From Longispora albida DSM 44784 (GTDB lineage Bacteria; Actinomycetota; Actinomycetes; Mycobacteriales; Micromonosporaceae): DNA of 64,000 nt. Below are positions 25,089 through 34,099 of the stretch, piece by piece. The notes below the pieces were generated by a model. That model searched no databases and was not told the origin of the DNA. It was given only the letters and a program-made list of their open reading frames with translations. The translations under genes were made by a program, and so were the position numbers. The stretch lies in the NCBI RefSeq assembly GCF_000379825.1, contig NZ_KB903814.1:601145-665144 (forward strand), written 5' to 3'. The number at the start of each line of letters is the position of its first letter. Position 1 is the first letter of the stretch.

Positions 25089-27689
25089 TCAGGACAGGGT
25101 CACGTCGTCCACCGCGACCGAGGAGGAGCCGCCCGCAGTGGTGTGCCGGATGGTGAGCGTGTAGCTCTGCCCGGCCGTGACGCCGGCCTGCGCCGGGAAC
25201 CACAGCGTGCCGTTGAAGCAGAACTGGTTCGCCAGGGTCTGCTTGAAGCCCGTGGCGGTGTTGACCAGCTCGATCGTCGACGGGTCGTTGAAGGTGGTGC
25301 AGCCGGACTGCCGGAAGTGCAGGTTCAGCACCGACTTGCCAGCGCCGGCCGTGAAGGTCTGGCTGATCGAGCTGGTGCCAGGGCCGCCGCCCACCTTGCC
25401 CGCGTAGCTGCCCGTGCGGCCGGGCGTCGTCACGCCAGCGGTGCCCGACGCCGTCCAGCCCGTGAGGCTGCCTGACTCGAAGCCGCCGTTGACGATGCCG
25501 CCCGACGGCGGGTCGGGCCGGGTGACCGTGAGGGTGAAGGTGGTGCTGTGCGTGGCGGAAGGCGCGGTACCCGTGATGCTGATCTGGTACGTGCCTGCCG
25601 CGGCCGACGCGGTCGTCGTGATGGTCAGGATCGCCGAGTCGCCGGCCGTCACCGAGGTCGGGTCGAGTGTCGCGGTGACGCCGGCCGGTACGTTGCTGGC
25701 CGCCAGGCTGATCGTCTCGGCCGGGCCGGTCACGACGGCCGTGGACAGGCTGGCCGTGGTGCTCTGCCCAGCCTGGATGGCCGCGCTCGACGGGGACAGC
25801 GAGAGCGAGAAGTCGCTGGTACCGCTGGGATCCTTCACGACCAGGCTCACCGTCGCGTCATGGGTGGCCGACGTGGCGGTGCCGGTCACCTTGATGGGGT
25901 AGGTACCGGGCTGGGCGCTCGAACTCGCCGACAGGTTCAGCTTCGCGCCCTCACCGGCCGTCACCGAGGACGGGACGAACGCCGCTGTCACGCCGGCCGG
26001 TACGCCACTCGCGGACAGGTTCACGGTTTCGGCTGTCCCGCTCACCACGGTCGTCGACACGGCAACCGAGACCGCGCCGCCCTTCTCGACCGTCGTGGTG
26101 CTCGGGTCTACCCCGATCGAGAAGTCGTTCGTCCCGCTCGGGTCGCGGACGACCAGGCTCAGCGTCGCGTCGTGCGTCGCGGAGGCCGTGGTGCCGGTGA
26201 CCTTCACCGGGTACGTGCCAGGAGCCGTGCTCGACGCCGCAGCGATCGACAGCTTCGCCTGGCCACCGGCCGTGACCGACGAGGGCTGGAACGTCGCTGT
26301 GGCACCGGCGGGCAGCCCGGAGGCCGTCAGGTTCACGGTTTCCGCCGTGCCACTGACCACGGTCGTGGACACGCTCGCCGAGATCGACCCTCCACGGTCG
26401 ACCGTCACCGAGGACGGGCTCACGCCGATCGAGAAGTCGCTGCCCTGCGGCGGGCCACCCTCGTTGCGGCTGTAGAGCAGCTTGTTCGGCGAACCCGTGC
26501 CGATGTTGCCCTGGAGCACGTTCGGCGTGGCCCCGTTGACGATGAAGTCGTGCACCTGGGCCGGTGTCGCGTTCGCGTTGTTCTGGAGGTACAGCGCGAC
26601 AGCCCCGGCGACGTGCGGGGAGGCCATCGACGTGCCGGTCATGTTCGAGTAGGCGCTGTTGCTGCTGTGGTACGCGGAATAGATGTTCTCCCCCGGCGCC
26701 CACAGGTCGAGGCAGCGGCCGTGGTTGGACGTGCCGCTCTTGTAGTCGGTCTTGTTCGAGTTGCCGACGTTGATGATCGGCGCGTAGACGCCACCGGGGC
26801 CGAAGGTGCAGCCGTCGCTGCCGTTGTTCCCGGAAGCCGCGACCATCGGGATACCGGCGTCGTTGACGGCCTTCAGCGCGGCGTCACCGATGTGCGCGTC
26901 GTCGAAACCCCAGCTCATGTTGACGACGGCGGGCTTGACCGCGTTGCGGGCGATCCAGTTGAGCGCGTCGACGCCTGCCGAGTCGGGGCCGGTGTTGCCG
27001 CAGTTCAGCCCGAGCATGCGGACCGACACCAGCTTGACCTTCTTCGCCACGCCGACCGTCTTGCCGCCGATCGTGCCCGACACGTGCGTGCCGTGCCCGA
27101 AGCAGTCCTCGCCTTCCCGCCCGTCGTTGATGAAGTCCGCGCCGAGCGTCGCCCTGCCCTCGAACTGCTCGTGCCCGTACTTGATGCCCGAGTCCGTCAC
27201 GTACACCGTCACGTTGCTCGCCGTGCCGGAGTAGGTGTACAAGCTGTCGAGCGGCAGGTTCTTCTGGTCGACGCGGTCGAGGCCGTAGCTCGGCGGGTTC
27301 GGCTGCTCGTCGGTAGCGCGCGCTGTGCCGGACTGCCGGACCTCCCGGACCGCCGGGTCGGCGGCCAGCCGCCGGGCACCACGCTCGCTGAGCCCGGTGA
27401 CGGAGAAGCCGTGCACCGCCGTCTCCCAGACCGAGCGGAGCTGCCCGCCGTACTTGCTGGCCAGCCCGGCCGACGTCTTGCCGATCGCCTCGGCCGTGAG
27501 CGTGTGCGAGCCCTCGCGGAAGAAGACGACGTAGTGACCGGGGATCGGTTCCCTCGCGACGCTGATCACGGGGCCTTCGGGCTGTGCCCAGGCCGGGCCG
27601 GGGATCGCGGCGGCCAGGCCTGCCGATGCCGCGACCGTGAGGCCGAGCACCGCCGTGCGGATACCCAGCCCGAATATGGATCGTGCCAC
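25089..27689 (-). CDS. secreted subtilisin-like protease (S8) with I9 prodomain and three repeats
   Basis: This 866-residue protease has a signal peptide (about 1-36), an inhibitor-I9 propeptide (GHYVVFFREGSHTL to AVREVRQS) and a subtilase domain with Asp166 (YVTDSGIKYG), His199 (FGHGTHVSG) and Ser354 (GTSMASPHV). The oxyanion Asn is in AASGNNG. Three tandem repeats of about 103 residues follow (each starting (S/N)DFS and ending with a LxVxxP strand), with a sugar- or matrix-binding-type jelly-roll at the C terminus (NGGFESGSLTGW). It is an extracellular protease. Transcription likely continues into the S1 protease gene. Confidence 0.92.
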   Translation of the reverse strand: MARSIFGLGIRTAVLGLTVAASAGLAAAIPGPAWAQPEGPVISVAREPIPGHYVVFFREGSHTLTAEAIGKTSAGLASKYGGQLRSVWETAVHGFSVTGLSERGARRLAADPAVREVRQSGTARATDEQPNPPSYGLDRVDQKNLPLDSLYTYSGTASNVTVYVTDSGIKYGHEQFEGRATLGADFINDGREGEDCFGHGTHVSGTIGGKTVGVAKKVKLVSVRMLGLNCGNTGPDSAGVDALNWIARNAVKPAVVNMSWGFDDAHIGDAALKAVNDAGIPMVAASGNNGSDGCTFGPGGVYAPIINVGNSNKTDYKSGTSNHGRCLDLWAPGENIYSAYHSSNSAYSNMTGTSMASPHVAGAVALYLQNNANATPAQVHDFIVNGATPNVLQGNIGTGSPNKLLYSRNEGGPPQGSDFSIGVSPSSVTVDRGGSISASVSTTVVSGTAETVNLTASGLPAGATATFQPSSVTAGGQAKLSIAAASSTAPGTYPVKVTGTTASATHDATLSLVVRDPSGTNDFSIGVDPSTTTVEKGGAVSVAVSTTVVSGTAETVNLSASGVPAGVTAAFVPSSVTAGEGAKLNLSASSSAQPGTYPIKVTGTATSATHDATVSLVVKDPSGTSDFSLSLSPSSAAIQAGQSTTASLSTAVVTGPAETISLAASNVPAGVTATLDPTSVTAGDSAILTITTTASAAAGTYQISITGTAPSATHSTTFTLTVTRPDPPSGGIVNGGFESGSLTGWTASGTAGVTTPGRTGSYAGKVGGGPGTSSISQTFTAGAGKSVLNLHFRQSGCTTFNDPSTIELVNTATGFKQTLANQFCFNGTLWFPAQAGVTAGQSYTLTIRHTTAGGSSSVAVDDVTLS
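25506..26440 (-). repeat. three tandem ~310-bp repeats in the S8 protease gene
   Basis: Three in-frame copies encode Ig-like modules (DFSIGVSPSS, DFSIGVDPST, DFSLSLSPSS) with a period of about 103 codons. The copies are similar at protein level and diverged at DNA level, so they are old duplications. Confidence 0.75.
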
Positions 27690-27930
27690 GTGCCCTCCAA
27701 AGCCGTTCGTTGTGCCTGATGGACGGGCACAAGGTAGGCGGAACCGGCAGAGGGCAGGAAGGCTCCTTCTAGGAAGGTAACAGCCTCACTGTGGCAATTC
27801 TGTTTATTGGGTGTACTCGCGGCAGGACTCGGCTGTGCTCTGTGGATCCCCGGCAGACGGCGGCGTGATCGTCTCGGCGGGTAGCCGCCGTCTCGCCGGG
27901 GCAGTCGTCAGTGTGCGCCTGCCGGACCGG

Positions 27931-29010
27931 TCAGCGCGACCGGCGACCGGCCAGTACCTTCTCCGTTTCGGCTGCCAGTTCCCTCAGGTACTCCGCCGCG
28001 TGCCCCGGCCGGGACAGCGCGGCCGCCTGGCCGGCCCACAGGTTCACGTGGCCCGGCTGGTTACGGGCGCCGGCGGCCTGGCGGATCGGGAGCATGAGGT
28101 TGTTCTGCACCGGATAGGCCGGCACGTCGTCCTCGTGCGCGGCCATGTCCCGGATGAAGTCGTTGACGATGCCCCGGGCCAGCCGGCCGGAGAACAGTCT
28201 TGTCAGTACGGTCACGCGGGCATCGGCCGAGTGCAGCGCCGCCCGGTGCACGTCGCTGGCGTTGGACTCGGCAGTCGCGAGGAAGCCGGTACCGACCTGG
28301 ACGGCGTCGGCCCCGAGCGTCAGCGCCGCCGCGACTCCCCTGCCGTCCGCGATGCCCCCGGCCGCGATGACCGGGATGCCCACGGCGTCGGCGACCTGCG
28401 GGACGAGCGAGAAGGTCCCGACCAGCGACTCGCGTACCGGCCGGAGGAAGGAGCCCCGGTGCCCGCCGGCGTCACTGCCCGACGCGACCACGGCGTCCAT
28501 CCCGGCCGCCTCGATCGCCAGAGCTTCGTCCACAGTGGTCGCCGTACCGATGGTGACGATGCCCCTGCGCCGCGCCTCGGCCAGGATCCCCGGAGCGGGG
28601 ATGCCCATCACGAAACTCATCGCGGGCGGCCCGGCGGCGAGCAGGGCCTCGGCCTGGTCGGCGTAGGCCGGGCTGGCTGGCGGCGCTTCCGGTGCTGGTA
28701 CGCCGAGCTTGTCGTAGTGCGGGCGCAGCCGGTCGATGTCGGCCTGCGTCCAGTGCGCGTCCCGCTCGGACGGCTGCGGGACCCAGAGGTTCACCGCGAA
28801 CGGGCCGTCCGTCTGCGCGCGCAGCTCCGCGACCAGTGTGGTGAGGCCGTCCGGGGTGAGGATGTGCCCGCCGTACGAGCCGAGCCCGCCAGCGTTCGCG
28901 ACCTCTGCGGCCAGGGCGACGGAGGAGTACCCGCCGCCGAAAGGGCCCTGCACGATCGGGTACCGGACCCCGAGCAGGTCCCCGAGCCGTCCCGGCTCCA
29001 GCGTGGTCAT
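27931..29010 (-). CDS. nitronate monooxygenase (2-nitropropane dioxygenase family)
   Basis: This 359-residue TIM-barrel flavoprotein belongs to the nitronate monooxygenase family, which oxidises alkyl nitronates with FMN and O2. Diagnostic parts are YPIVQGPFGGG near the N terminus, the phosphate-binding ASGSDAGGHRGSF near residue 172 and VIAAGGIADGRGVAAALTLGADAVQVGTGF near 215-245. ATG 29010 overlaps the stop of the flavodoxin-type gene by 4 bp (ATGA), so the two are translationally coupled. The open frame upstream of 29010 is a shadow. Confidence 0.87.
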   Translation of the reverse strand: MTTLEPGRLGDLLGVRYPIVQGPFGGGYSSVALAAEVANAGGLGSYGGHILTPDGLTTLVAELRAQTDGPFAVNLWVPQPSERDAHWTQADIDRLRPHYDKLGVPAPEAPPASPAYADQAEALLAAGPPAMSFVMGIPAPGILAEARRRGIVTIGTATTVDEALAIEAAGMDAVVASGSDAGGHRGSFLRPVRESLVGTFSLVPQVADAVGIPVIAAGGIADGRGVAAALTLGADAVQVGTGFLATAESNASDVHRAALHSADARVTVLTRLFSGRLARGIVNDFIRDMAAHEDDVPAYPVQNNLMLPIRQAAGARNQPGHVNLWAGQAAALSRPGHAAEYLRELAAETEKVLAGRRSR

Positions 29011-29594
29011 GCCGCGGCCACCAGGGCGAGACGGCTGGCCAGCTCGGCCACCCGGCGGCCCAGGTGCTCGGCCGTGCGCAGGTCGGCGTCCGGGGGCGTC
29101 GTGTCCGGGCCCGCGTCCGAAGAGGACTGGGCCATCGCCCCGAGGAACCCGCCGAGCCGGTTCAGGTCCTCGACACTGCCGTCGGTGGTGAACACCCAGC
29201 CGGGCGGCAGGCCGAGGTTGACCCAGTTCATGCCGTGCTGGGCGGCGAGCACGGCCATCGAGGTCAGCGCGTGCAGCTTGTCGCCGCTGGCGCTGGCCGA
29301 GTTGGTGAAGCCGGCCGCCAGCTTGTCCTTCCAGCCCTGCTCGGCCCACACCTTCGAGCTGGCCTCCGCGAACGCCTGGAACTTCGCCGACGGGCTGCCC
29401 ATGTACGTGGGCGAGCCGAAGATGATCGCCTCGGCCCCGGCCAGGGTCTCCCACAGCTCCCCGGACAGCTCGGCGACGTCGAGCAGGGCTGCCGAGGCCC
29501 CTGGTACCGAGCCGACCCCGGCGGCGACAGCCGCAGCCTGGCGGGCGGTGTGCCCGTATCCACTGTGGTACGCGATAGCGACAGTGATCGTCAT
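29007..29594 (-). CDS. flavodoxin-fold NAD(P)H:quinone oxidoreductase-like protein
   Basis: This 195-residue protein is a WrbA/flavodoxin-like FMN protein. The FMN phosphate loop is AYHSGYGHTARQA at residues 8-20. The isoalloxazine loop is FGSPTYMGSPSAKF near 60. The conserved TNSASASGDK stretch follows near 95. It probably reduces quinones by two electrons. It is the first gene of a two-gene unit with the nitronate monooxygenase and is divergent from the TetR gene, with operators in the gap. Confidence 0.85.
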   Translation of the reverse strand: MTITVAIAYHSGYGHTARQAAAVAAGVGSVPGASAALLDVAELSGELWETLAGAEAIIFGSPTYMGSPSAKFQAFAEASSKVWAEQGWKDKLAAGFTNSASASGDKLHALTSMAVLAAQHGMNWVNLGLPPGWVFTTDGSVEDLNRLGGFLGAMAQSSSDAGPDTTPPDADLRTAEHLGRRVAELASRLALVAAA

Positions 29595-29668
29595 GAGTGT
29601 TCTCTCCTCGCGGAAGACATGGTGACAGCCTGCCCGGTGCGGCCGGGTGCTGTCCTGTGCCGAACACT

Positions 29669-29712
29669 AGACGACCGGTCAACTATCGTGCAAGACGACC
29701 GGTCAACTATCG
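29669..29712. promoter_or_regulatory. two TetR-type operators, direct repeat of 20 bp
   Basis: The 20-bp unit AGACGACCGGTCAACTATCG occurs at 29669-29688 and again at 29693-29712, 24 bp apart. Each has the dyad core GACCGGTC, and the first extends to TAG...CTA. They lie between the flavodoxin gene and the TetR gene and are almost certainly its operators. Confidence 0.8.
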
Positions 29713-29739
29713 AGCCCTGGATGCCCTATACTCGCTGGC

Positions 29740-30306
29740 ATGGGACGCCCGAGCACCGCACGCGACCGCCTGCTGGAGGCGGCCTGTGACCTGATGGGCA
29801 GCCGTGGCTACGGCAGCATCGGCGTCGCCGAGATCTGCGCGACCGCCGACGTGCGCAAGGGCAGCTTCTACCACTTCTTCGAGTCGAAACAGGCGCTCGT
29901 GCTGGCCGCGATCGACGCGCACTGGGCCGCGCAGCGGCCCGGCTGGGTCACGACCCTCGCCAGCCCCGGCGGCCCGGCCAGCCTGGAGAAACTCCTCGCC
30001 GACCAGGTCGCGTACCAGCGCTACACGCTCGCGGCCACCGGTTCGATCCGTGGCTGCCTGCTGGCCAACCTCGCACTCGAGCTCAGCTCGGCCGACGAGG
30101 TGATCAAGGCCCGCCTGGCCGCGATCTTCGACGAGCAGATCAGCCTGGTCGCCGCGGAACTCGGCGGCGACAAGCCCCTCGCCCGCGCCGTCCTCGCCCA
30201 GCTCGAAGGGATGGTCCTCTTCGCGCGGCTCGCCAACAGCGTCAGCCCGCTCGACGACCTCTGGCCCCAGACCCAGCGCCTCCTCGGCCCAGCCCGGGCA
30301 TCCTGA
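29740..30306 (+). CDS. TetR family transcriptional repressor
   Basis: This 188-residue protein has the TetR HTH at residues about 8-50 (RDRLLEAACDLMGSRGY, VAEICATADVRKGSFYHFFESKQALV). The C-terminal ligand domain is all-helical. It is divergent from the flavodoxin/nitronate monooxygenase pair, and two direct-repeat operators fill the gap. It most likely represses both directions until a quinone, nitro compound or similar ligand is present. The ligand is inferred from its targets. Confidence 0.88.
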   Translation: MGRPSTARDRLLEAACDLMGSRGYGSIGVAEICATADVRKGSFYHFFESKQALVLAAIDAHWAAQRPGWVTTLASPGGPASLEKLLADQVAYQRYTLAATGSIRGCLLANLALELSSADEVIKARLAAIFDEQISLVAAELGGDKPLARAVLAQLEGMVLFARLANSVSPLDDLWPQTQRLLGPARAS

Positions 30307-30322
30307 GACCGGGGCCGGCGAT

Positions 30323-30943
30323 TCAAGCCAGGTGGGTCAGGTCGTTGTACGAGCCCATCGTCCAGTAGCCGCCCCCGGCGTCCCACCGCCACTCGGTCAC
30401 CGACGTGAAGCCCGGGTCGAGCCGCGCGCCCGTACCGGGCCTGGGCACCCCGAACAGCCTCATGAACGCCCAGACGACATACCCCGCGTGCGTCACGGCC
30501 ACCACCGTCTTGCCCGGATAGCGCCGCGCCAGTCCGCTCAGGCTCGCGTCCACCCGCGCGGTGAACTCCTGCCAGGTCTCGCCGCCGGGCGACAGCGGGC
30601 GGGCGGGCTCGGCGAGGGGATCGAACGTCCCGTACCGCGCGGCGAACTCGCCGGTTGTGAGCCCGTCACCCTCCCCGATGTGGATCTCGCACAGGTCACA
30701 GTCCTCTCCGGCGACGGCGACCTCACCGAAGGCGGGCAGCAGGATCTCCGCCGTCTCGCGCGCACGGGCGACAGTGCTCCACAGCACCACATCCGCCCGT
30801 GTACCCAGGGCGGCCAGCCGGTCCCGTAAGGCTGCGGCTTGTTCCCGGCCCGCGCTGGTCAGCCCTGGGCAGCTGTCGCGCCCGGAGACGAGCCCCAGCC
30901 GGTGGTGCCCGGACTCGCCATGCCTTACCAGCAGCAGACGCAC
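30323..30943 (-). CDS. histidine phosphatase family protein
   Basis: This 206-residue protein is a phosphoglycerate-mutase-type histidine phosphatase. The phospho-acceptor is in LLVRHGESGHH at residues 4-14, the second catalytic His in VVAVTHAGYVVW near 150, and the conserved GETWQEFTARV near 126. GTG at 30943 makes the protein start directly at the catalytic strand; an open extension to 31030 is unlikely. Substrate unknown. It is convergent with the TetR gene and divergent from the small membrane protein. Confidence 0.8.
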   Translation of the reverse strand: MRLLLVRHGESGHHRLGLVSGRDSCPGLTSAGREQAAALRDRLAALGTRADVVLWSTVARARETAEILLPAFGEVAVAGEDCDLCEIHIGEGDGLTTGEFAARYGTFDPLAEPARPLSPGGETWQEFTARVDASLSGLARRYPGKTVVAVTHAGYVVWAFMRLFGVPRPGTGARLDPGFTSVTEWRWDAGGGYWTMGSYNDLTHLA

Positions 30944-31087
30944 AAGACTCCCCGATCGATCGCGTCCGGCACTCCTCTCCCGGAACTGCCGGGCACACCC
31001 TATCGGGGACAGCCCGCGACCTCCGTCCACTGTGCCGCACGCCGGGCGGGGCAGCGAGACTCATCGACATCCGACTATGCTTCGCGG

Positions 31088-31615
31088 GTGGCCTGGCGTC
31101 AGTATTTCCTTCTCCCGCTCCTGATCGGCTTCGCGGTGCTGCACGCCGTGGACGTGGCGATCATCGTCGCTGTCGAGCTGCCGGAGGCCGCGCGGTTCAC
31201 CGAGCTGGCCGAGATCGACACCTCCTGGGGGTACGTGACGGCGAATGCCTGGGCCGGGCTGGTGTTCTCCGCCGGGCTCGGGCTCGGGGCCGCGTGGCTC
31301 GCCGTCCTGGCGTTCCGGGGCCGGGCGGCCACGGGGGTGGCGGCGCTGGCCGGCGTCACGGTACTGATGGTGATGCTGTGCGCGCTGCCGTGGCGGCTGG
31401 CCCCAGTGGACTCCGAGATGGGAGTCACCGCCGTCGCGCCGCTGGCCGTCGTGCTCGCCGATCCGGGTGACGACTCGTGCTGCCCGGCGGAGAACTTCCC
31501 CGGCTGGTACACGCGGTGGGTGCAGGTGTTCTGGGTCGCGCAGTGCGTGGCGTGCCTGCTGGCCGTGGCACTGGGGCTGGGGCGGCAGGGTTCCGGCGCG
31601 GTGACCCGGGCCTGA
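31088..31615 (+). CDS. small membrane protein, about four TM segments
   Basis: This 175-residue protein has hydrophobic segments near residues 5-28, 52-75, 82-103 and 150-168. A predicted external loop contains DDSCCPAENFPGWYTRW with a Cys pair. I do not recognise the family. GTG at 31088 is chosen because it puts a short basic stretch ahead of the first segment; the upstream extension of the frame overlaps the divergent phosphatase gene and is not used. Confidence 0.6.
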   Translation: MAWRQYFLLPLLIGFAVLHAVDVAIIVAVELPEAARFTELAEIDTSWGYVTANAWAGLVFSAGLGLGAAWLAVLAFRGRAATGVAALAGVTVLMVMLCALPWRLAPVDSEMGVTAVAPLAVVLADPGDDSCCPAENFPGWYTRWVQVFWVAQCVACLLAVALGLGRQGSGAVTRA

Positions 31616-31693
31616 GAGGTCAGGCCTGCCGGGACGTGATGTCATACCGGGGCGCTACATTCCCGGGACATCGTGAGCTGGGAGAGGTGTGGC

Positions 31694-32149
31694 ATGGGGA
31701 CCTGGGATATCGGCCCGTTCGACAACGACAGTGCTGCGGACTGGTGCGGCAACCTGCACGACGCCGGCCCCGCCGAACGCGCCGGCCTCATCCGCCAGGC
31801 TCTGCGCGAGGCTGCCGAGGAGACCGGGTTCCTGGATTCCCGCGAGGGTGGGCGCGCCATCGCCGCCGCTGCCATCATCGTCTCGCAGCTGCCCGGCGGT
31901 GTGCCGCTGACGTCGTCGTACGCTCCTGACTTCCTGATCGGCGGCGGCCGGGTGGAAGTACCCGCGGATCTGCCCGCGCTGGCGGTGCGCGCACTGGACC
32001 GGGTCCTGGCCGCGAACTCCGAATGGTACGAGCTGTGGGAGGAGAGCAACGACCCTGACGCCGCCTTCGCTGTGGTCCGCGATCTGCGCGCCGAGCTGCA
32101 CGGGGCCACTGCCGGCGCGGGCGAGCCGGTCGTTCCGCAGGCGGAATAG
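31694..32149 (+). CDS. DUF4259 domain protein
   Basis: This 151-residue protein begins with MGTWDIGPFDNDSAADW, the hallmark of DUF4259, a family of unknown function common in actinomycetes. The rest is helical and acidic (ALREAAEETGFLDSREGGRAIAAAAII). ATG 31694 is preferred to an upstream start because the family always begins at MGTW. A GGGAGAGG lies about 8 bases upstream. Confidence 0.8.
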   Translation: MGTWDIGPFDNDSAADWCGNLHDAGPAERAGLIRQALREAAEETGFLDSREGGRAIAAAAIIVSQLPGGVPLTSSYAPDFLIGGGRVEVPADLPALAVRALDRVLAANSEWYELWEESNDPDAAFAVVRDLRAELHGATAGAGEPVVPQAE

Positions 32150-32208
32150 CCGGAGCGTGCCCGGCCCGGAGGCGGCGGGCCGGGGAGCGAGCAGGCTAGC
32201 CTCGCAGC

Positions 32209-32598
32209 ATGGATGCCCTGGAACTCAGACGTGCCGCGGCGGCCGGCGACCCCGACGCGATGCTCGCGCTCGCCGACCTGATCGGCGAGGAGGATCCGGA
32301 CGATCCGCAGGCACGTGACTGGTACGAGCGCGCCGCCACCTCCGGCCGCCCCGAGGCCATGTACGCCTTCGGCGTCGTGCTCCGCTGCGACGGCGAAGAG
32401 GAGGCGGCCGAGTCGTGGCTCCGCCGGGCCGCCGCGACCGGGCACACCGGCGCGATGGTCGAGATCGGGCACATCTTCGACCATCTCGACGAGCCGGACC
32501 AGGCGATGGAGTGGTACCAGCGCGCTGCGGACGCGGGCGACGCCGACGGGGCAGCCAACCTGACGGCTCTCACCGCACTCCGGAAGCCATCGTCCTAG
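32209..32598 (+). CDS. Sel1-like repeat protein
   Basis: This 129-residue protein consists of three Sel1/TPR-type repeats of about 36 residues (DPQARDWYERAATSGRPEAMYAFG, AAESWLRRAAATGHTGAMVEIG, AMEWYQRAADAGDADGAANL). Such solenoids mediate protein interactions. No enzymatic domain is attached. It is convergent with the adenylation enzyme gene. Confidence 0.75.
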   Translation: MDALELRRAAAAGDPDAMLALADLIGEEDPDDPQARDWYERAATSGRPEAMYAFGVVLRCDGEEEAAESWLRRAAATGHTGAMVEIGHIFDHLDEPDQAMEWYQRAADAGDADGAANLTALTALRKPSS

Positions 32599-32692
32599 GT
32601 GGACGACGCGTTGGCTGTGGCCGCCACCGACCTCAGTCAGCCGGTCCAGAACGAGGCTGGGAGTTCCTGAATGGCGTCGGCCCCAGCTTTCC

Positions 32693-34099
32693 TCAGGCTG
32701 CTTTTCTGCTCGGGCAGATGGTGGCCTGGATGTGCGCGGCGAGCAGGCGGTGCCTGACCTTCCCCGTGGGGCTGTACGGGATGGTGTCGACAGTCGCGAC
32801 GTGCACGGACAGGTCCGGCACACGCTGGGAGCACAGCCACCACACGCGGGCGTCGTCGCGCCTCCCCCACTGTCCGCTGGGGACGATGGCGACGCCGTAG
32901 CTGGTGCCGGACAGGCGGACCACGGCGGCGTTGCGGACCCCGGGCAGGTCGAGCAGGTCGGATTCGAGGCCGAAGCTCGCGACGCCCTCCCGGCCGGTCA
33001 GCGTCAGGGAGCCGTCGGGGGCGAGCCAGCCGGTGTCGGCGGTCACCAGGTAACGCTTGCGCTCGTGCTCGACGAAGCCGGCCTCCTCGTGCGGGTATCC
33101 GGTCATGAGCTGGTATCCGCCGAGCGCCACGCGGCCGGTGGTCCCGGCGGGCAGCAGTTCCCCGTCCGGGCCGAGGATCAGGACCCGGCTGCCGGGCAGC
33201 GGCCTGCCGGTGGCCAGCGGGTCACGTTCCAGGTCCTGCGGGGTGGCGAGCAGGTTCAGGCCGGTTTCCGTCGTGCCGTAGTACAGGTGCAGGACCGGGC
33301 CGAGCCGCTCGGCGGCCTGGCTGACCAGCCTGCGGCTCAGGTGCCTGCCGCCGGTCACCGCGAACCTGAGGTCCAGGTCTCTTCCCGTGTACCGGATGAC
33401 CTCGCCCAGCACCGGCGGCACCATCAGCGTCGTCGTCACCCGCTCGGCGGCGAGCAGCCGGGCCAGCTCCGTCGGGTCGCCGGGCGGGCCGAGCACCACC
33501 GTGCCGCCGAGGGTCAGGTGCAGGCGGCCCCAGCCGGGCGCGGAGGCGTGGTACAGCGGGACGGTCAGCAGGTGCGTGTCGTCCGCCGTGAAGCCGAATC
33601 TCGTGACCAGGTCGGCGAAGCGGCGGGCCTCGAAGGGTACCGTCCGCATCACCAGCTTGGGCTGGCCGCTCGTGCCGGACGTGAAGCAGTAGGCCCGGTA
33701 CGGCTGGAGTTCGCGGCCGGCCGGCTCGCGGGCTGGCTCGCCGAGGATCGCTGCCCGGCCTGTCCAGCCGGCCTGGGTGAGCTGGTGCTGGTGTTCCGGG
33801 GTCGTGAAGACCACGTCCGGGTCGAGCTGGCGGAGCGCGGCCGCCAGCCCGCCCGGGGACAGCGTGTAGTCGAGCCCGGTGAGCGGCACGCCGGCCGTGG
33901 CGCACGCCGCCATCGTCTCGACGAGCCGCCAGCAGTTCGGGGCGAGGAAGGCCGCGCGCTGCCGGGCGGGCAGCGACCTGGCCAGCCTGTCCACATCGGA
34001 CGCCAGCCGCGCCCACGTGATCCGGGTGTTCCCGTCGACCAGCGCGGTCCGGTCCGGAGCCGCGACGGCATGCCTCCGGATGACATCAAGCGCGATCAT
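32693..34099 (-). CDS. AMP-dependent acyl-CoA synthetase / adenylation enzyme
   Basis: This 468-residue ANL-superfamily enzyme activates a carboxylate with ATP. The P-loop is YCFTSGTSGQPKLVMR near residue 138. YYGTTETG lies near 270, the hinge Asp in LVTADTGWLAPDG near 350, and the catalytic C-terminal Lys in SPTGKVRHRL near 445. It is slightly shorter than usual. Its ATG lies inside the 3' end of the PLP decarboxylase gene (14-bp overlap), so the two are translationally coupled. Its natural acid substrate, and whether it makes CoA thioesters or other adducts, is unknown. Confidence 0.85.
   Translation of the reverse strand: MIALDVIRRHAVAAPDRTALVDGNTRITWARLASDVDRLARSLPARQRAAFLAPNCWRLVETMAACATAGVPLTGLDYTLSPGGLAAALRQLDPDVVFTTPEHQHQLTQAGWTGRAAILGEPAREPAGRELQPYRAYCFTSGTSGQPKLVMRTVPFEARRFADLVTRFGFTADDTHLLTVPLYHASAPGWGRLHLTLGGTVVLGPPGDPTELARLLAAERVTTTLMVPPVLGEVIRYTGRDLDLRFAVTGGRHLSRRLVSQAAERLGPVLHLYYGTTETGLNLLATPQDLERDPLATGRPLPGSRVLILGPDGELLPAGTTGRVALGGYQLMTGYPHEEAGFVEHERKRYLVTADTGWLAPDGSLTLTGREGVASFGLESDLLDLPGVRNAAVVRLSGTSYGVAIVPSGQWGRRDDARVWWLCSQRVPDLSVHVATVDTIPYSPTGKVRHRLLAAHIQATICPSRKAA

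Noticed and set aside
25548..27719. 723-residue plus-strand frame opposite the S8 protease gene
   Set aside because: It is the antisense of a high-GC gene, has Arg/Gly/Ala-rich low-complexity content and no domain, while the minus strand has a full protease with signal peptide and triad.
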